Shown piece by piece: positions 1 through 8,149 of a stretch of 64,000 nt of DNA (positions are counted from its first letter, which is position 1; every line of letters begins with the position of its first letter). Source of the DNA: Novipirellula artificiosorum. GTDB lineage: Bacteria; Planctomycetota; Planctomycetia; Pirellulales; Pirellulaceae. The position numbers and the translations under genes were made by a program. The notes under the pieces are model-generated. The model made no database searches and had not been told where the DNA came from. It worked only from the letters and a program-made list of their open reading frames with translations. The DNA lies in contig NZ_SJPV01000007.1 in the NCBI RefSeq assembly GCF_007860135.1, positions 81,823 through 145,822 on the forward strand, read 5' to 3'.

Positions 1-312
1 AAGCCCATCCAAGTAGCTCCCAACATCGCGAGGGGTGATTGTTGGCAGCTCTTTGTCGATTGATTTGCAGTGACGCAGGAATTGGCTGACTGCGTGGGCG
101 TAAGCGGCCCGTGTATGAGGATTGCGTATCTTCCCGTAGATGAACTCTTCCCAAGCAAACTGCGCAGCAGCGCCCCCAGCAGCGACCAGAGCGGGCATCT
201 CGTTGTCCGTCTGGTTACGAACCGAGACCCCCTGAATAGTCGCCACGGGAACCAGATCCGCATCACCGGGTTTGGCTAACCGAGTATCTGCATTTTTTAA
301 CGGCTCATCCAT
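1..312 (-). CDS. Tyrosine recombinase, N-terminal part (cut by window edge)
   Basis: This minus-strand reading frame starts at ATG 312 with GGTGGAG just upstream and stays open to base 1, so only the first 104 residues are visible. After about 55 variable residues comes a helical segment with F-x-W-x-x-F, then P-H-T-R-A-A-Y-x-x-A-V-S-x-F and T-P-R-D-V-x-x-Y-L, which is the usual pattern of the core-binding (SAM-like) domain of phage-type and Xer-type integrases. The catalytic Arg-His-Arg-Tyr part would lie left of the window. It does not resemble the N-terminus of integron IntI. Family assignment rests on the N-terminal pattern alone. Confidence 0.72.
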   Translation of the reverse strand, partial: MDEPLKNADTRLAKPGDADLVPVATIQGVSVRNQTDNEMPALVAAGGAAAQFAWEEFIYGKIRNPHTRAAYAHAVSQFLRHCKSIDKELPTITPRDVGSYLDGL

Positions 313-470
313 GCTCCACCAAGCGAATGCTAAACAATCCAGCAATTAATTCACGCACACGGACAATCGGAAATGCCCGTAACCCGAGTTTTTTTGCCCG
401 CTAACAATAACGCACTATAACGTCCTTTGTCACGCACTAAGTGTCGCTAGCGAATCAGCGGAAGCATTGG

Positions 471-1685
471 TTAGGCGACGCAATGAAAGGCTCGCTTCAT
501 CACATTTCTTGAGTGACTGGACGCCAGAGAATTTGGCGTTGATATCCGGATGATTGCTTGAGGGTAACTACTAAATGCTACGCCATGGTTTCGGAATCGC
601 TCTGCAAGAGTTTGGCAATCCGTTTCCCGGTGGAGCGGGCTCTGTGATTGTAGCAGCAGAATCCCAGAACGGAGCGACTCATCAACGTCCATTAAATTCC
701 AAGGAGTGCCCGACATCGCCTGCCTTAGGGTTTCCACGTTTCCTTGCCGCCGCTCGAATTGCTCTCGGAGATTCCTGCGATTTGTTCGATCTTCTTTGAG
801 TGCCGCGTTCGCAGTGAAGAAAGGTGCGACGTTCACCGTCTCCATGTATCGATTCACGGAATTTCCACCGATTTGGAGGCAGAATTTCATCAAAGCGTCT
901 TCGAGTTCAGGATTGTGGTTTGAGTCAAGGATGTGGCGAAACTGCTCAGCCACAATTGAGCTTCCGCATATTGCTACGCCGAGTGGGTTCCCGCCACCGA
1001 GCCATTTGTGACAACCTGTAATCGTCACATCAACGCAGTTCGTGGGTGACGGTTCGGGCAGCTGGCAAAAACTTTGTGCTGCATCAACGAGGACGAAACG
1101 GAGCCGACCGCTGGGTTTCAGTCTTGCTAGGAGCTCCAACAGTGGTAAGCGTACGCCCAGATTCGTCACAGTCGGGAGGAAGATGCCATCACATTCTCGA
1201 TTGAGGAACGCGGTGGCAAGCTTTTCAGCGAGAGATTCGGACGTGAGGCCATGTTCAAAGACCGCTGAATGAACTTCCTCAACAGAAATACGCTGGCCAC
1301 TTCGGGCAGCCTCATCGGCGACGACGTGTTGCCAATGCGGCCAATTCATGTCGCAAGTGAGCACATGCCGACACGTTCGGAACATCAGCCGAGCGGCGAT
1401 CCTTACTAGCTGAATCGATCGGCTTGCAAGAAAGACGCTCTCTGGATCGACCACCGAGAAGCGCTGAGCGAATTGGCGTTGGAGTGACCGGAGACCATGC
1501 CATTGCGCAAACGAAGGATACTGAGCAATGAGTTCTTCGGGCCAGATTCCTGCGCCGTCTCTAAAGAGCTTCTCGCAGTACAGCGACGGATCGTCGACCA
1601 AAAGTCGATTGACGTCAAGCTGAGCCTGCGATGCGGCCGCACACGTCCTGCCCAGCCTCGCGGTGTCTAAGTAGAGAACTGACAC
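471..1685 (-). CDS. PLP-dependent class V aminotransferase-like protein
   Basis: The 404-residue product looks like a fold-type I PLP enzyme of the class V aminotransferase / cysteine desulfurase group. Visible features are LVDAAQSF (Asp and Gln that would contact the cofactor pyridine ring) and TGCHKWLGGG, where the Lys would form the Schiff base. There is no obvious substrate clue and no catalytic-Cys loop to support cysteine desulfurase. The GTG start is supported by AAAGG eight bases upstream. It follows the membrane protein at 1716-2612 with a 30-bp gap, so the two are probably co-transcribed. It lies in the putative island. Confidence 0.75.
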   Translation of the reverse strand: MSVLYLDTARLGRTCAAASQAQLDVNRLLVDDPSLYCEKLFRDGAGIWPEELIAQYPSFAQWHGLRSLQRQFAQRFSVVDPESVFLASRSIQLVRIAARLMFRTCRHVLTCDMNWPHWQHVVADEAARSGQRISVEEVHSAVFEHGLTSESLAEKLATAFLNRECDGIFLPTVTNLGVRLPLLELLARLKPSGRLRFVLVDAAQSFCQLPEPSPTNCVDVTITGCHKWLGGGNPLGVAICGSSIVAEQFRHILDSNHNPELEDALMKFCLQIGGNSVNRYMETVNVAPFFTANAALKEDRTNRRNLREQFERRQGNVETLRQAMSGTPWNLMDVDESLRSGILLLQSQSPLHRETDCQTLAERFRNHGVAFSSYPQAIIRISTPNSLASSHSRNVMKRAFHCVA

Positions 1686-1715
1686 AGTGAGTACCTTTGC
1701 AATGTACTCCCTATT

Positions 1716-2612
1716 TTACTCGCTTAGACCAAATCGATCCAGTAGATCCACGTAAGGCGTTGCATAAACATTCAAATTGTTCCAATTGGCTTCCGCCGCG
1801 CGAACAGCATTGAAATCAAAGTCTAAAGTAAACGTGCTTGTCCGCTGGCCAGCTTGGTCAAACTCCTGGACCCCGACGGCTGTAAAACCGTAGATGCCCA
1901 TATCGCGGACTAACTCCGGCACATTCTGCAAATCGGATTCACGCACCAAACGAACATAAATGCCGTTGACCGTCTGCTCGTGAATCCAGTGCCTGAGCGT
2001 TTCCGTCGGCAGATCATCTTCAGCTGGCCAAAGGTCGTTCTTAAGAATGACCGTTCGCTCGACCGTGACGATCGCGCGAGCAATCAGCTCGTAATTTAGC
2101 TGCATACTTTGCAATCCAGCTCCGTCCTGCCAGTACGACGCGTTCCTGACCAGAGCAACCGACCGATAGACGAGGACACTTGGATCACGCAACAATTGTT
2201 CATAGACCAACCGCCAAGCTTCAGTGCCATGGAAGACAATTCTCCCGTCACCTACCTCAGTGAGTTTTTCGACAGCAGCGTCCAACTCACGCAGAGCCGC
2301 CTTTCGGTAGTTGGGTTCTGCCCGCGCACTGACACGCAACATCTGACGGGACATTTCCCGGTAGAGGTCAAACACCTCCGCATCGTGCGCAAGAAAAAAC
2401 GGAGTCTCAAGCAGCGTAGGATCGCGAGACCGGTTCTCCCACGAACGCTTCATTAGCAATCCTACACAGAGGCTTGCCATTGTTCCAAAAAATACGAGCG
2501 TCAAAACACGCGACTCGACGTAAGCAACGCCCACTGATAGCAGGCAGCCCGCTAGGGTAATACTGATGGGCAGCCACCAGTCAGAAGTTTTGATTGGCAC
2601 AGGTTCCTCCAT
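1716..2612 (-). CDS. Membrane-anchored protein of unknown function
   Basis: I do not recognise this family. The 298-residue product starts at ATG 2612; a longer version would need a TTG at 2648. Near the N-terminus it has two hydrophobic helices in tandem (about residues 15-35 and 38-55), then a basic segment and a soluble domain of about 230 residues with a predicted helical region followed by a mixed alpha/beta region. No catalytic motif stands out. It is upstream of, and probably co-transcribed with, the PLP enzyme. Confidence 0.65.
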   Translation of the reverse strand: MEEPVPIKTSDWWLPISITLAGCLLSVGVAYVESRVLTLVFFGTMASLCVGLLMKRSWENRSRDPTLLETPFFLAHDAEVFDLYREMSRQMLRVSARAEPNYRKAALRELDAAVEKLTEVGDGRIVFHGTEAWRLVYEQLLRDPSVLVYRSVALVRNASYWQDGAGLQSMQLNYELIARAIVTVERTVILKNDLWPAEDDLPTETLRHWIHEQTVNGIYVRLVRESDLQNVPELVRDMGIYGFTAVGVQEFDQAGQRTSTFTLDFDFNAVRAAEANWNNLNVYATPYVDLLDRFGLSE

Positions 2613-2847
2613 GTGACCAACAGTACGATAGTTTGCCACTGATCGCAAGCGTCCGATGTTGATATGGCCGCAATGCCAAACAAAAACGACGAGGCTTGCT
2701 CAGTTGGTGACATGCAAAAGATCGTTGAAGCGAACTGTGGTGGCCAGCGGTCTTGAACCGGAGTTAGAACCGTGGTCACCATCCGTTCTGTTCAGCTAGA
2801 GCTGTTGGAACGCGGTTATTACTTGACTTCAGTAAGTCGCAGATTCG

Positions 2848-3150
2848 CTAGAACGGTGTATTTCCGTCACTTTCTTCGCTGGACTCCCCATGGCTACCGC
2901 TCTTGGAAAAAATCCAAGTGTGGCACTGGTCAACGATCTTTGCGACTAGCAGCAAGTCGTCTCGTCCAAACGAACTGGAATCCTTCCAATTGTCACCATC
3001 CTTGTACAGACGACTTAAGGTCACGTTGAATCGTGTCCCCTCGGTTGTCTCATTTTCCCAAATGGCGGCTCGAATTCTTCCAAGACGAATCTCGTGGACC
3101 GGACGTACCGGCGGTTTCTCCGACTGCTTGCTTTGTGTGGTGGTTGCCAT
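2848..3150 (-). CDS. Small conserved protein, copy A of a paralogous pair
   Basis: This 100-residue protein is a clear paralogue of the product of 6663-6923. Shared blocks include VRPVHE, LGRI/FGRV followed by AAIW, GTR-NVT-SR-YKDG, and SSFGRDDL or STSFGRDDL followed by VAK-VD and WIF. The pattern is that of a compact single beta-rich domain of about 65 residues with variable ends. ATG 3150 has AGGAG seven to eight bases upstream. Function is unknown; a nucleic-acid-binding role is only a guess from the small basic beta-rich character. It closes the first copy of the duplicated module. Confidence 0.8.
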   Translation of the reverse strand: MATTTQSKQSEKPPVRPVHEIRLGRIRAAIWENETTEGTRFNVTLSRLYKDGDNWKDSSSFGRDDLLLVAKIVDQCHTWIFSKSGSHGESSEESDGNTPF

Positions 3151-3396
3151 AATTGACTTCTCCTAAAACGGAACTAACTTACTTCGCTGACGAACACCGT
3201 CAGACAGGTCACAATCCAAGTCGCTCTTGCGATAGATAGGACGGGTAACCAAGCAGTTACTCATCAAATTTCCCAAAAACCTCTTAGACCACCGACCTCT
3301 CTTGACGAAACTATTACGTGAACAATCGTCGTCAAGTGAGAAGCGGTTACGCATTTCCAATATGCGGTTGTTGAAAGAACAGCAAGTTCAACTGCA

Positions 3397-3705
3397 TTAT
3401 TCCTTAGCATGCTGCTCAAAACTTGTCACGCAATCAACCATCCATACTGGATCCGCAAGTTCAGGCTGGATGACGCGGCCAATGTCTAGAGCCAGTCGGT
3501 CAAGCCACATCAGTGCATCGGCACGCGCGCCAAGTGCAAGCTGTTGTTGAATAAAACCTGCATGTTGGCGTTGCAAGACAACCCATAAACACGCCGCGTT
3601 CTCACGCTCCGCGCGACGCAACGCAAAGCGAACCGTGTGGGCTTCCTCAAGCAGCAAAGATTTCAGCACGAAGCCGTCAGCAATGGCGATCCAAGAGTCG
3701 TTCAT
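3397..3705 (-). CDS. Small helical hypothetical protein
   Basis: The frame encodes 102 residues from ATG 3705 (a TTG lies directly before it). The product is rich in Ala, Leu, Arg and Glu and is predicted mostly helical, ending near W-M-V-D-C-V. No clear Shine-Dalgarno sequence is seen and no family is recognised. It sits between the three-hairpin element and the copy A small protein, the position held by an unrelated 93-residue frame in the second module. It could be a chance frame. Confidence 0.4.
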   Translation of the reverse strand: MNDSWIAIADGFVLKSLLLEEAHTVRFALRRAERENAACLWVVLQRQHAGFIQQQLALGARADALMWLDRLALDIGRVIQPELADPVWMVDCVTSFEQHAKE

Positions 3706-3799
3706 CAACTACAGATAACATGCATCGCTCTTCGGCGCAACTATCCACCCAGTAAAGCATCGTTGTCCGCGATAAACCATTTTTTTTGCTAAGTGCTGA

Positions 3800-4137
3800 G
3801 GCTTCGTCGCTCTCTCATCCGTCGGGGCTCGCCCCGCTGAGGCCGTCAGGCCCTTGGCCCCGACGGATGAGAGAGCGATGAAGCCGGCTGCTGCGAATAA
3901 ACGGTCCGGTACAGGCTCCAGAACCAATGAAGCTTCGTTGTTCGGATTCCCGAGTGGGCTCGTCCGCTTGTTGATGCAGCGATTTCATGTCGATCACTAC
4001 AGAGCGAGCCGGCCGCTGGGCGCAGCTCGCCTGCGACGAGCGGACGGCGGAGCGATGCTACGGCTGGCAAGCGAGCAGATTCTGAGATCACGCCGACGGA
4101 TGTGCGAAAACAGTAAGTGCGTCGGCGTGAGGCTCAG
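3800..4137. ncRNA. Structured three-hairpin element, copy A
   Basis: Three inverted repeats follow in order. Hairpin 1 has 28-base arms at 3800-3827 and 3858-3885 with a single G-T pair. Hairpin 2 (4008-4048) has nested stems GCCG/CGGC, CCGCT/AGCGG and CGCAG/CTGCG around a CTCGC loop. Hairpin 3 pairs 4082-4098 with 4120-4137. The same three occur in the same order at 7642-7903, with substitutions that mostly keep pairing. This fits a structured RNA or a DNA fold-back element; the transcribed strand is unknown. No Rfam family is recognised. Confidence 0.6.
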
Positions 4138-4217
4138 TAACTGATCGCGGACTAGCGAAGGAGCGCGAGTGCCGGGGAGTTAACCCGCTGAATTGACGAA
4201 ATATCTAGCGAAGCTCA

Positions 4218-4325
4218 CTAGAGGCCGCACAAATACGCGGCGACCATCCCAAACGTCAGGGCCAATATGTCTCGGGCTGTAATCTTATTGGTCCACTGTT
4301 GCAAACGGTTCTTGGTTGGTTCCAT
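4218..4325 (-). CDS. 35-residue membrane-tail peptide, copy A
   Basis: A short frame starts at ATG 4325 with GAGGGA four bases upstream and ends in TAG. It begins MEPTKNRLQQW, then T-A-R-D, and ends in a hydrophobic helix, ILALTFGMVAAYLCGL. The copy at 7987-8094 has the same length, same stop and no indels, with six synonymous and five mostly mild amino-acid differences, which is what a translated gene under constraint would show. The product would be a single-pass or tail-anchored micro-protein with a basic N-terminus and a conserved Cys near the C-terminus. An in-frame ATG ten codons upstream is closed by TAA in copy B, so it is not used here. Confidence 0.7.
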   Translation of the reverse strand: MEPTKNRLQQWTNKITARDILALTFGMVAAYLCGL

Positions 4326-4380
4326 GATTCCCTCAAGCGGTTTTGGGTTGTCCATCCGACTAGCCTGCCAAATCGTGGAG

Positions 4381-4392
4381 GCTTGCGCAAGC
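4381..4392. promoter_or_regulatory. 12-bp palindrome upstream of peptide gene A
   Basis: GCTTGCGCAAGC is a perfect palindrome about 56 bases upstream of the start of the 35-residue peptide gene. The same 12 bases occur at the same distance before the second copy (8150-8161), and the sequence between palindrome and start is also well conserved. This is what an operator for a dimeric regulator would look like. No promoter boxes are convincingly seen. Confidence 0.4.
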
Positions 4393-4543
4393 GATGCACC
4401 CCATTGTCAAACATTGATGATTCGATCGAGCGTTTACTGCTGCGATCGCGTCAGTTTTCGCTTGCTTTTCATGATCGGTTCTTGCACTTCAGCGAATAAC
4501 TCTTCTGAGGTATTGACCAATTTAAACATTACTCGATCAGGAA

Positions 4544-6046
4544 TCACCGTCCCGATGCTTCTTCGGAGTTTTTTGACAGCACGGGTATCGAGGAGTCCGT
4601 CGCCTGTATTTCGGAGTTTGATCCCTCTTCGTTCAACTTGAAGACGTGGAGCATTCCATTGGCGAATGCCACAAGATGGCCGCCGGTCGGCGAGAATTCG
4701 ATCATCTCGGGTTTCACCCCGAGAATCTCATCACCGATGACACCGATGCGGTCCTTCGTGTCAAGGCTCGCGAGAACGATACCTCCAGTCTCTGAGCCGA
4801 CGGCGACCACTCCATTGGGTGCGACGGCGAACAGTGACAAGGCCGCTGGCTTTGCGTAAACGACGTCGCGCGACGTCATATAGAGATCTCCGGGTAGACC
4901 AAGTCCAAGCGGAATTCGCCGAGTCACGGCTCGGCCACTATCAGCTTCCTCGGGAGGGGTGAGTACGACGGGATCGAGCCATTGATCCGATTCAATGTCA
5001 AAAACCTCAATCGTATCGCGTGTGCCGATGAGTAGCTGGGTCGAGTCGGGCGAGAATTGCATGTGACGAAAGTTATTTGTCTCCAGAGTGGTTGCACGCT
5101 CGACAGTGCCTTTCTCGAGATCATGCACTTCCACGCCGAAGTCTTGGCCGTTGATGACTTTGTTCAGTAATCCGAATCGCCGTCCATTCGGTGAGAGAAC
5201 GTGCTGACCGCCCGACCGCAAATCTCGGCCATAGAGATACGCGCAAAAACGCTGCGCATCAGCCGAGCAAAACTGAAATGCTCCTCGATCGGCGGAGAGC
5301 GTCATACACTCTCCGTGTGGTGGGATAGTCGGCCGAGAGCCCGATGGCCATTGACGCTGGATCACAGCTTCGACCGGCTTCGAACTTCCTCGTCGAACCA
5401 ACTGAAGTTGGACCCAGGTGCCCGGTTTGCCCGTGAGGGCTTCAAGTGCCTTTTCGCGAGTTTTCCCGGCAATCGTCTTCCACTCGCGTGAATCGTCGTA
5501 TCGCGTGGATTTCTCGCCTTCGTTGATCGCCAGGATTTCATCGCCAATTCTGATCTGGTCTTCGAGCGTGGGGTTGAAGGACTCGACCATCTTGGTGACG
5601 AGCAGCTTGCCGTTCCGTTCTTCGATGTCTAAACCAAACTTCCCTGACACGGCCGGGATCGACAACTCTCGAAGGACGCCGGTCTGACCATCGAAAATCT
5701 GGGTGCCGGCGTACCCACCTTGGCCGAGAATCTTTGTCGAGTCAGAAGAATAGGCCAGTGTAAAGAATGAAAACCTACCGATCTGTCGGACCAGCTCCTG
5801 TTTCTCAAGATCAATGATCGACATTCCCGGTGTGGCCCCCGTTCTATCTCGATTGAAGCTCAGAGCAACGAACTTGCCGTTGGGGGAGAAGCCCCAGGCG
5901 ACAAGTTCCTCGGGTTTGCTGTTGTTCGTGTAGAAACGAATCGTTTCATAATCGGTTGGTTCTGCTTGAACATTCGACCACGGGAGCCAAGCGGACAACG
6001 CGGCAAACAAAATTGGGGTCGCGCAACGGCGAATTTGAGAATTCAT
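4544..6046 (-). CDS. Secreted WD40-like propeller protein with inserted PDZ domain
   Basis: The 500-residue product has a Sec signal peptide (residues 1-28, ending VQAEP). Residues 45-130 hold WD40-like strands (AWGFSPNGKFVALSF, LAYSSDSTKILGQGG). Residues about 137-232 form a PDZ domain, seen in the G-F-G-L-D strand and in IRIGDEILAINE. Propeller strands resume from about residue 245 to the end (MQFSPDSTQLLIG, IEFSPTGGHLVAFANG). A PDZ domain set between propeller blades is unusual and suggests a periplasmic peptide-binding scaffold; no catalytic residues are seen. ATG 6046 is the start of the signal peptide. Confidence 0.8.
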   Translation of the reverse strand: MNSQIRRCATPILFAALSAWLPWSNVQAEPTDYETIRFYTNNSKPEELVAWGFSPNGKFVALSFNRDRTGATPGMSIIDLEKQELVRQIGRFSFFTLAYSSDSTKILGQGGYAGTQIFDGQTGVLRELSIPAVSGKFGLDIEERNGKLLVTKMVESFNPTLEDQIRIGDEILAINEGEKSTRYDDSREWKTIAGKTREKALEALTGKPGTWVQLQLVRRGSSKPVEAVIQRQWPSGSRPTIPPHGECMTLSADRGAFQFCSADAQRFCAYLYGRDLRSGGQHVLSPNGRRFGLLNKVINGQDFGVEVHDLEKGTVERATTLETNNFRHMQFSPDSTQLLIGTRDTIEVFDIESDQWLDPVVLTPPEEADSGRAVTRRIPLGLGLPGDLYMTSRDVVYAKPAALSLFAVAPNGVVAVGSETGGIVLASLDTKDRIGVIGDEILGVKPEMIEFSPTGGHLVAFANGMLHVFKLNEEGSNSEIQATDSSIPVLSKNSEEASGR

Positions 6047-6662
6047 GGTTGAAAGTCTGAGAATAAAGGATAGGTTTCAGAATCCTTTCTCTCGCATCGT
6101 CGTCCTGCGGCGATCCCCCCCAAGATAGCCGATCATCGGTATGTACAATATGCGATCCAACGTCGAGCCCTGATGGCCGGTCGTATGGAGATCTCCCACG
6201 CGGCAGGGGTTGGGTGGTCTGTAGGGCAGCCGCCTGCGGTCATTATTGGTTTAGAAGGAGGGAAAACCAATGTCCAAACGCGATCGCTGATCGTTCGCAA
6301 TTTGCATCTCGTGGTCTACATCGGCAAGTGCATTGCGCATACCTGCTTTTTCAATTGCTTTGCGAACGGTAGCAAAGCAATTGAAAAATTAAATATATCC
6401 GTCCGTGGCGCTCTGTCAAATCCCTTAGGCTGCAAGCTCGCAGAATCCCCCCGCCCTTCTATCTATTAACATTTCACACACCTCAACATCGTAGTGACTG
6501 CGAGACGCTGATTCGAGAGTTTGATCGGTGAGCATAGACCGGAAACGATAACGCATTCGAATCCGTTGATGAGGCTGTGATGCTGAGAGGCGATCGGTGG
6601 TCTGGTGAACCGCGAAGACCTCTCTTGGCAAGAATCGTTGTCGGATTCTTGGCGAACCGACG
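6047..6662. other. Gene-free stretch of 616 bp
   Basis: No convincing gene is seen on either strand. The only clear structure is a perfect 17-bp inverted repeat at 6347-6388, listed separately. The stretch separates the WD40/PDZ gene from the second copy of the duplicated module and should hold the promoter for the WD40/PDZ gene on its left side. Confidence 0.5.
6347..6388. repeat. Perfect 17-bp inverted repeat (possible terminator)
   Basis: TTTTTCAATTGCTTTGC (6347-6363) and its exact reverse complement (6372-6388) flank an 8-base loop. Read in either direction the stem begins with A residues and ends in a T run, as in a bidirectional intrinsic terminator. On the minus strand it lies about 275 bp past the end of the small protein gene at 6663-6923, so it may end that transcript. 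Confidence 0.5.
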
Positions 6663-6923
6663 CTACTGGGCGTGGTTCCCTGAGGATTCTTCGAAAATCC
6701 AGTCGTGGGCTTTGTCGACCACTTTGGCTACCAGCGGCAAATCGTCACGGCCAAAGCTGGTCGAGTCTTTCCACTCTTCGCCATCTTTGTAGATGCGACT
6801 GATTGTCACGTTATGACGCGTGCCATTTTCCGTGTCATTCGCCCAAATGGCAGCTTTTACGCGACCAAAGCGAACTTCATGTACTGGGCGAACCTTGGTC
6901 GCCGACTTGGTTGTCGTTGTCAT
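6663..6923 (-). CDS. Small conserved protein, copy B of a paralogous pair
   Basis: This 86-residue protein is the paralogue of 2848-3150 and shares nearly the whole central domain (VRPVHEVRFGRVKAAIW, GTRHNVT, STSFGRDDLPLVAKVVD, WIF). The start at ATG 6923 is supported by GAGGAAAG five bases upstream; an upstream in-frame ATG at 6932 and others are less well placed. The first 46 bases overlap the end of the 93-residue frame upstream, which suggests translational coupling. Function is unknown. Confidence 0.8.
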   Translation of the reverse strand: MTTTTKSATKVRPVHEVRFGRVKAAIWANDTENGTRHNVTISRIYKDGEEWKDSTSFGRDDLPLVAKVVDKAHDWIFEESSGNHAQ

Positions 6924-7158
6924 TGTTGCTTTCCTCATTGGGGAAGTCGAGAGAAGTGTGTAAACGAACTGCGTTACATACGGCAGTTGCGATTGTTTCA
7001 TGGAGCAAATCGCCTTGCGGCAGTTGCTGCATGGTCAGGGGAGCGAATCCGCCTTTGCGGAGCCACTCCAGAAGTGCTTCGGCAGCTTCCTGAGCCGCTT
7101 GCACGTCGCGAGCGCTCCATGCTCGAATCAACTCGTTCCAAGTCGCCTGTGGGTCCAT
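6877..7158 (-). CDS. Small helical hypothetical protein (93 aa)
   Basis: ATG 7158 opens a 93-residue frame with AAAGGA about ten bases upstream. The product is predicted largely helical (residues 5-35 contain TWNELIRAW and AAQEAAEALLEWL) and ends in an Asn/Asp/Glu-rich tail. The tail overlaps the start of the copy B small protein in another frame. I recognise no family. The helical repeat-like start could be a single TPR-like hairpin. Confidence 0.55.
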   Translation of the reverse strand: MDPQATWNELIRAWSARDVQAAQEAAEALLEWLRKGGFAPLTMQQLPQGDLLHETIATAVCNAVRLHTSLDFPNEESNNDNDNQVGDQGSPST

Positions 7159-7211
7159 CGTGGGGCTATCCTTTCCAGAAGGATGGAACGATTAATTTTG
7201 GACAAAGCCAT
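7128..7211 (-). CDS. Possible 27-residue leader peptide
   Basis: ATG 7211 is preceded by a near-perfect Shine-Dalgarno sequence, AGGAGGTG, with four bases of spacing, the strongest ribosome site seen in this part of the window. The frame encodes 27 basic residues (MALSKINRSILLER...) and stops at 7128, inside the start of the 93-residue gene, so it could couple its translation. No counterpart was found in module A, which keeps confidence low. Confidence 0.35.
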   Translation of the reverse strand: MALSKINRSILLERIAPRWTHRRLGTS

Positions 7212-7641
7212 AGGCACCTCCTGCTTCGTGGTTAAGATTCCGAGGACTGCCAACGTGGTCAGTAAACGGGAGCAACTTATTGGCTGCACCATGGGATGAC
7301 TCCAGTTCAGTGAGTCAGTCCACGGTACAGCCAAGTGAAGTAATCAGAATGCAGGAGGGATCAAAAACCTTGATCAGACCACCGGCCTCATGGGTCGAAA
7401 GATGTTCCGAGCCATCAAGCCGGTCAGCGTTTCCCTAAAATAGCGAATGGAGAGAACGAAGAAAGTTGAGTCATTTGGTTTATCAGAGGTAGCACATCGC
7501 CGAACGCTTGTCACGCTTTTGGCTTGATTCCGTTGCTTTTATTTTACCGTCAAGTTCTCCGATGCGAACTCTTGTCGTAAATTCGGTAGGTTGCAGCAGA
7601 TTAGCCACCGCCAATGTTGACAACTTTTTGCGGAGAGTTGA

Positions 7642-7903
7642 GGCTTCGTCGCTTTCGCAGCCGTCGCGGTGTATTCCGCTGAAGTCACTGGCCCCGACGG
7701 CTGCTAAAGTGGTGAAGCCAGCGGCTGCGAAACACTGGCTCGTTCGCAATTTCGATTGATTACTAGGGAGCGAAGCCGGCCACTGGTCGCAGCTCGCCTG
7801 CGACGAGTGGACGGCGGAGCGTGGCTACTGCTGGCGAGCGAACAGATTCTGAGATCACGCCGATGTTTATGCAGTCATTACAGTCGCTTCGGCGTGATCT
7901 CAG
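7642..7903. ncRNA. Structured three-hairpin element, copy B
   Basis: This is the second copy of the element at 3800-4137. Hairpin 1 pairs 7642-7666 with 7695-7719. Hairpin 2 (7775-7815) has stems GCCG/CGGC, CCACT/AGTGG and CGCAG/CTGCG. Hairpin 3 is a perfect 15-bp stem, 7849-7863 with 7889-7903. Compared with copy A, three pairs in hairpin 1 (7654-7707, 7657-7704, 7660-7701) and one in hairpin 2 (7782-7808) are changed on both sides so that pairing is kept. Only one new mismatch (7656-7705) is seen in hairpin 1. Confidence 0.6.
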
Positions 7904-7986
7904 TAACTGATCGCGGACGAACCAACGGGTGTGGATGCCAGCAACGAACCGGCTAGCCTGATACCTACTGCACTAGCCAATCAAAA

Positions 7987-8094
7987 CTAGAGGCCGCACA
8001 AATACGCTGCTGCCATCCCAAAGGTCAGTGCCAATATGTCTCGGGCCGTTACCTTATCGGTCCACGCTTGTAAACGATTCTTGATTGGTTCCAT
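7987..8094 (-). CDS. 35-residue membrane-tail peptide, copy B
   Basis: ATG 8094 with GAGGGA five bases upstream opens a 35-codon frame ending in TAG. It starts MEPIKNRLQAWTDKV, then TARD, and ends in the hydrophobic helix ILALTFGMAAAYLCGL. It differs from copy A at residues 4, 10, 13, 15 and 28 and has six further silent changes. It lies directly downstream of the recombinase gene and upstream of the three-hairpin element. Function is unknown; a small membrane protein is the natural reading. Confidence 0.7.
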   Translation of the reverse strand: MEPIKNRLQAWTDKVTARDILALTFGMAAAYLCGL

Positions 8095-8149
8095 GCGTCC
8101 CTCATGCGGTTATGGGTTGTCCATCCGACTAGCCTGCCAAATCATGGAA

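Noticed and set aside
70..279. Plus-strand frame of 69 codons at the left edge
   Set aside because: It is antisense to the truncated recombinase, whose residues fit a known domain.
3800..7903. Hairpin elements as integron attC sites with small cassettes
   Set aside because: The two recombinases do not look like IntI, no GTTRRRY core with R/L boxes was found, and the second and third hairpins have no counterpart in attC.
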